This document shows positions 62,348-64,000 of a stretch of DNA of 64,000 bases, piece by piece. The stretch is from Benzoatithermus sp963720725. Its GTDB lineage: Bacteria; Pseudomonadota; Alphaproteobacteria; Geminicoccales; Geminicoccaceae. The stretch spans positions 80,511-144,510 of the forward strand of contig CAVRGN010000002.1 of the NCBI GenBank assembly GCA_963720725.1, given 5' to 3'. A model generated the notes under the pieces. That model was not told the origin of the DNA. It worked only from the letters and a program-made list of their open reading frames with translations, and did no database searches. Position 1 is the first letter of the stretch, and each line of letters begins with the position of its first letter. The position numbers were made by a program, and so were the translations under genes.

Positions 62348-64000
62348 CGGCCGATCTCCTGATCGAGAACGCCCGGGTCCTGACCATGGACCCGGGCCAG
62401 CCGCGCGCCGAGGCGGTCGCCGTCCGCGGCAACCGCATTCTGGCCGTGGGCGGCCGTGACGACATGGCGTCCTGGCGCGGGCCCGGCACCCGGGTGATCG
62501 ACGCCGGCGGCGCCACCCTGCTGCCGGGCTTCATCGAGGCGCACATGCACGTGTTCCCGGGCGGTGCCGGCCTCGCCAGCCTGCAGCTCGCCGACGTGCA
62601 CGGGCTGGAAGCGCTGACCGCGGCCGTGCGCCGCTGGGCCGCCGCCCATCCCGACGACGCGCTGATCTACGGCGTGCAGGCCTCCTACCAGGTGGCCGGC
62701 GCACCGCTCACCCGCCATCTGCTCGACCGGGTCCTCCCCGACCGCCCGCTCGGCATCCACGCCTTCGACGGCCACACCGTCTGGGCCAACACGAAGGCAC
62801 TGGAGGTGGCCGGCCTGCTGCACGGCCGCTCCCTGCCACCCGGCAACGAGATCGTCCTGGGCACCGACGGGCTCGCCACCGGCGAATTGCGCGAGCCCGC
62901 CGCCTACGCCCCGCTGATGGCGCTCCTGCCCTCGGGCGGGCGCGAGAAGTTCGGCATCACCACCGGCCGCGACCCCGACCCGCCGACCACGCCCGCCGAG
63001 CGCGCGCTGGACCGCGCCACGATCAGGCGCGGCCTCGACTGGTGCGCGCGCCACGGCATCACCTCGATCCACAACATGGACGGCAACCCCTACCAGCTGG
63101 AGCTGCTGCGCGAGCTGGACGAGGCAGGCGGGCTCGCCTGCCGCATCCGCGTGCCGTTCCACTTCAAGAACGACATGAGCACGGCCGACCTCGAGGCCAC
63201 GGCCACCGCCATGCGCGCCCGCTCGCGGCCCGACCGGGTGGTGTGCGACTTCGTCAAGATCTTCGTCGACGGCGTGCTCGATTCGACCACCGCCTTCATG
63301 CTCGACGACTATGAGGGCCAGCCCGGCAATCGCGGCCTGCCGCTGTTCACGCAAGCGGAGATGGACGCGGCCGTGATCGCCGCCGACCGTTTGGGCTTCC
63401 AGGTCGCCGTCCACTCGATCGGCGACGCCGGCGTGCGCCGCACGCTCGACGCCTACGCCGCCGCGCGGGCGGCCAACGGCCCGCGCGACAGCCGCCACCG
63501 CGTCGAGCACATCGAGCTCATCGACCAAGCCGACATCCCCCGCTTCCAGGAGCTGGGCGCCGTCGCCTCGATGCAGCCGCTGCACGCGCCCGGCCCCGTC
63601 AGCTACCCCGGCCACGAGATGATGGCGCTGCTCGGCGAGCGCCGCGAGCCCTTCACCTTCGCCTGGCGCACGCTGCGCGAGGCCGGTGCCACCTTGTGCT
63701 TCGCCAGCGACTGGCCGGTCTCCCCGGTCGACCCGCTGCTCGGGGTCCAGGCGGCCCTGGTCCGCCGGCCCTGGCGCGAAGGCCAGCCGCCCCAGGCGCA
63801 GACGCTCGCCGACACGCTGGCCAGCTACACCCGCGACAATGCCTGGGTCGAGTTCGCCGAAGACCGCAAGGGTGTCCTCAAGGAGGGCTACCTCGCCGAC
63901 CTCGTCCTGCTCGACGGCGACCTCGAGGCCACCCCGGTCGAGGCCATCCGCGCGCTGAAGGTGCGTGCTACGGTGTGCGACGGCACGGTCACCTACGAAG
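62344..64000 (+). CDS. Metal-dependent amidohydrolase (YtcJ-like), 3' end outside the window
   Basis: The open frame runs from GTG 62344 to the last base (552 codons, no stop) and encodes a TIM-barrel amidohydrolase family 3 protein. It begins with the beta-sandwich ADLLIENARVLTMDPG and GATLLPGFIEAHMHVFPGG (metal HxH). Later come VCDFVKIFVDGVLDSTT, FQVAVHSIGDAGVRR (metal His), HRVEHIELI and ATLCFASDWPVSPVDPLLGV (catalytic Asp). EGYLADLVLLDGDLEATPVE near the end is close to the usual C-terminus. Translational overlap with the second binding protein links it to the importer; it may hydrolyse an imported N-acyl or carbamoyl compound. That link is inferred. Confidence 0.88.
   Translation, partial: MTADLLIENARVLTMDPGQPRAEAVAVRGNRILAVGGRDDMASWRGPGTRVIDAGGATLLPGFIEAHMHVFPGGAGLASLQLADVHGLEALTAAVRRWAAAHPDDALIYGVQASYQVAGAPLTRHLLDRVLPDRPLGIHAFDGHTVWANTKALEVAGLLHGRSLPPGNEIVLGTDGLATGELREPAAYAPLMALLPSGGREKFGITTGRDPDPPTTPAERALDRATIRRGLDWCARHGITSIHNMDGNPYQLELLRELDEAGGLACRIRVPFHFKNDMSTADLEATATAMRARSRPDRVVCDFVKIFVDGVLDSTTAFMLDDYEGQPGNRGLPLFTQAEMDAAVIAADRLGFQVAVHSIGDAGVRRTLDAYAAARAANGPRDSRHRVEHIELIDQADIPRFQELGAVASMQPLHAPGPVSYPGHEMMALLGERREPFTFAWRTLREAGATLCFASDWPVSPVDPLLGVQAALVRRPWREGQPPQAQTLADTLASYTRDNAWVEFAEDRKGVLKEGYLADLVLLDGDLEATPVEAIRALKVRATVCDGTVTYE

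Noticed and set aside
1..64000. tRNA, rRNA, CRISPR or riboswitch genes
   Set aside because: I saw no cloverleaf-like or conserved RNA sequence in the gaps. Short RNAs could be missed by reading alone.

Overview
The window is high-GC (roughly 68-70% by eye), densely packed, and has gene content typical of an alphaproteobacterium, probably near Rhodospirillales or Geminicoccales. The basis is the YejABEF and Dpp-type peptide importers, a TAXI-type fused TRAP permease with DUF1850, a non-cyanobacterial KaiC, the cytochrome c / kdsB / pheA neighbourhood, and type II toxin-antitoxin pairs. The taxon is inferred from family content, not from a marker gene. I saw no rRNA, tRNA or CRISPR.

Layout. 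0-6 kb: end of a fused TRAP permease plus DUF1850, a YddA/SbmA-like ABC half-transporter and a BCCT osmolyte carrier. 6-12.5 kb: a broken dhaL and a four-gene Dpp-like peptide ABC operon. 12.7-15.3 kb: a translationally coupled KaiC-like ATPase and HisKA_2 histidine kinase. 15.6-22.4 kb: a three-gene transglutaminase-DUF2126 / circularly permuted ATP-grasp-Alpha-E / transglutaminase operon of unknown peptide chemistry. 22.4-28 kb: a Pat-like lysine acetyltransferase, an FMN reductase, a LysE exporter and an AI-2E family permease. 28-34.4 kb: an accessory zone with a brnT remnant and intact HTH antitoxin, an HTH-like unknown with a decayed second copy, UspA and an alanine/glycine symporter. It also holds higA and vapC remnants, an AT-rich exported orphan between inverted repeats, and a Uma2 nuclease.

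34.4-44.5 kb: yejABEF, hisN-like phosphatase, membrane cytochrome c, kdsB, pheA and a class III nucleotide cyclase. 44.6-48.7 kb: a TIGR03032-like protein and two tandem glycine/aspartate repeat proteins whose 27-residue period is three RTX nonapeptides. 49-55.5 kb: leucine/isovalerate degradation (HMG-CoA lyase, both 3-methylcrotonyl-CoA carboxylase subunits, methylglutaconyl-CoA hydratase), interrupted on the opposite strand by a two-gene toxin-antitoxin-like pair. 55.6-57.3 kb: vapBC, a GNAT and an HCCA-isomerase-like protein. 57.4-64 kb: a PotABC-type polyamine-class ABC operon with two tandem binding proteins, coupled to an amidohydrolase that runs off the end.

Seven otherwise well-conserved genes each carry one frameshift. 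Six fit one extra copied base; the seventh fits either two extra bases or one lost base. This suggests consensus errors in the sequence more than real gene death, and those genes should be read as probably intact. The most novel material is the accessory zone (29-34 kb), the toxin-antitoxin-like pair at 52.4-53.1 kb, the 27-residue repeat proteins, and the KaiC/kinase pair.
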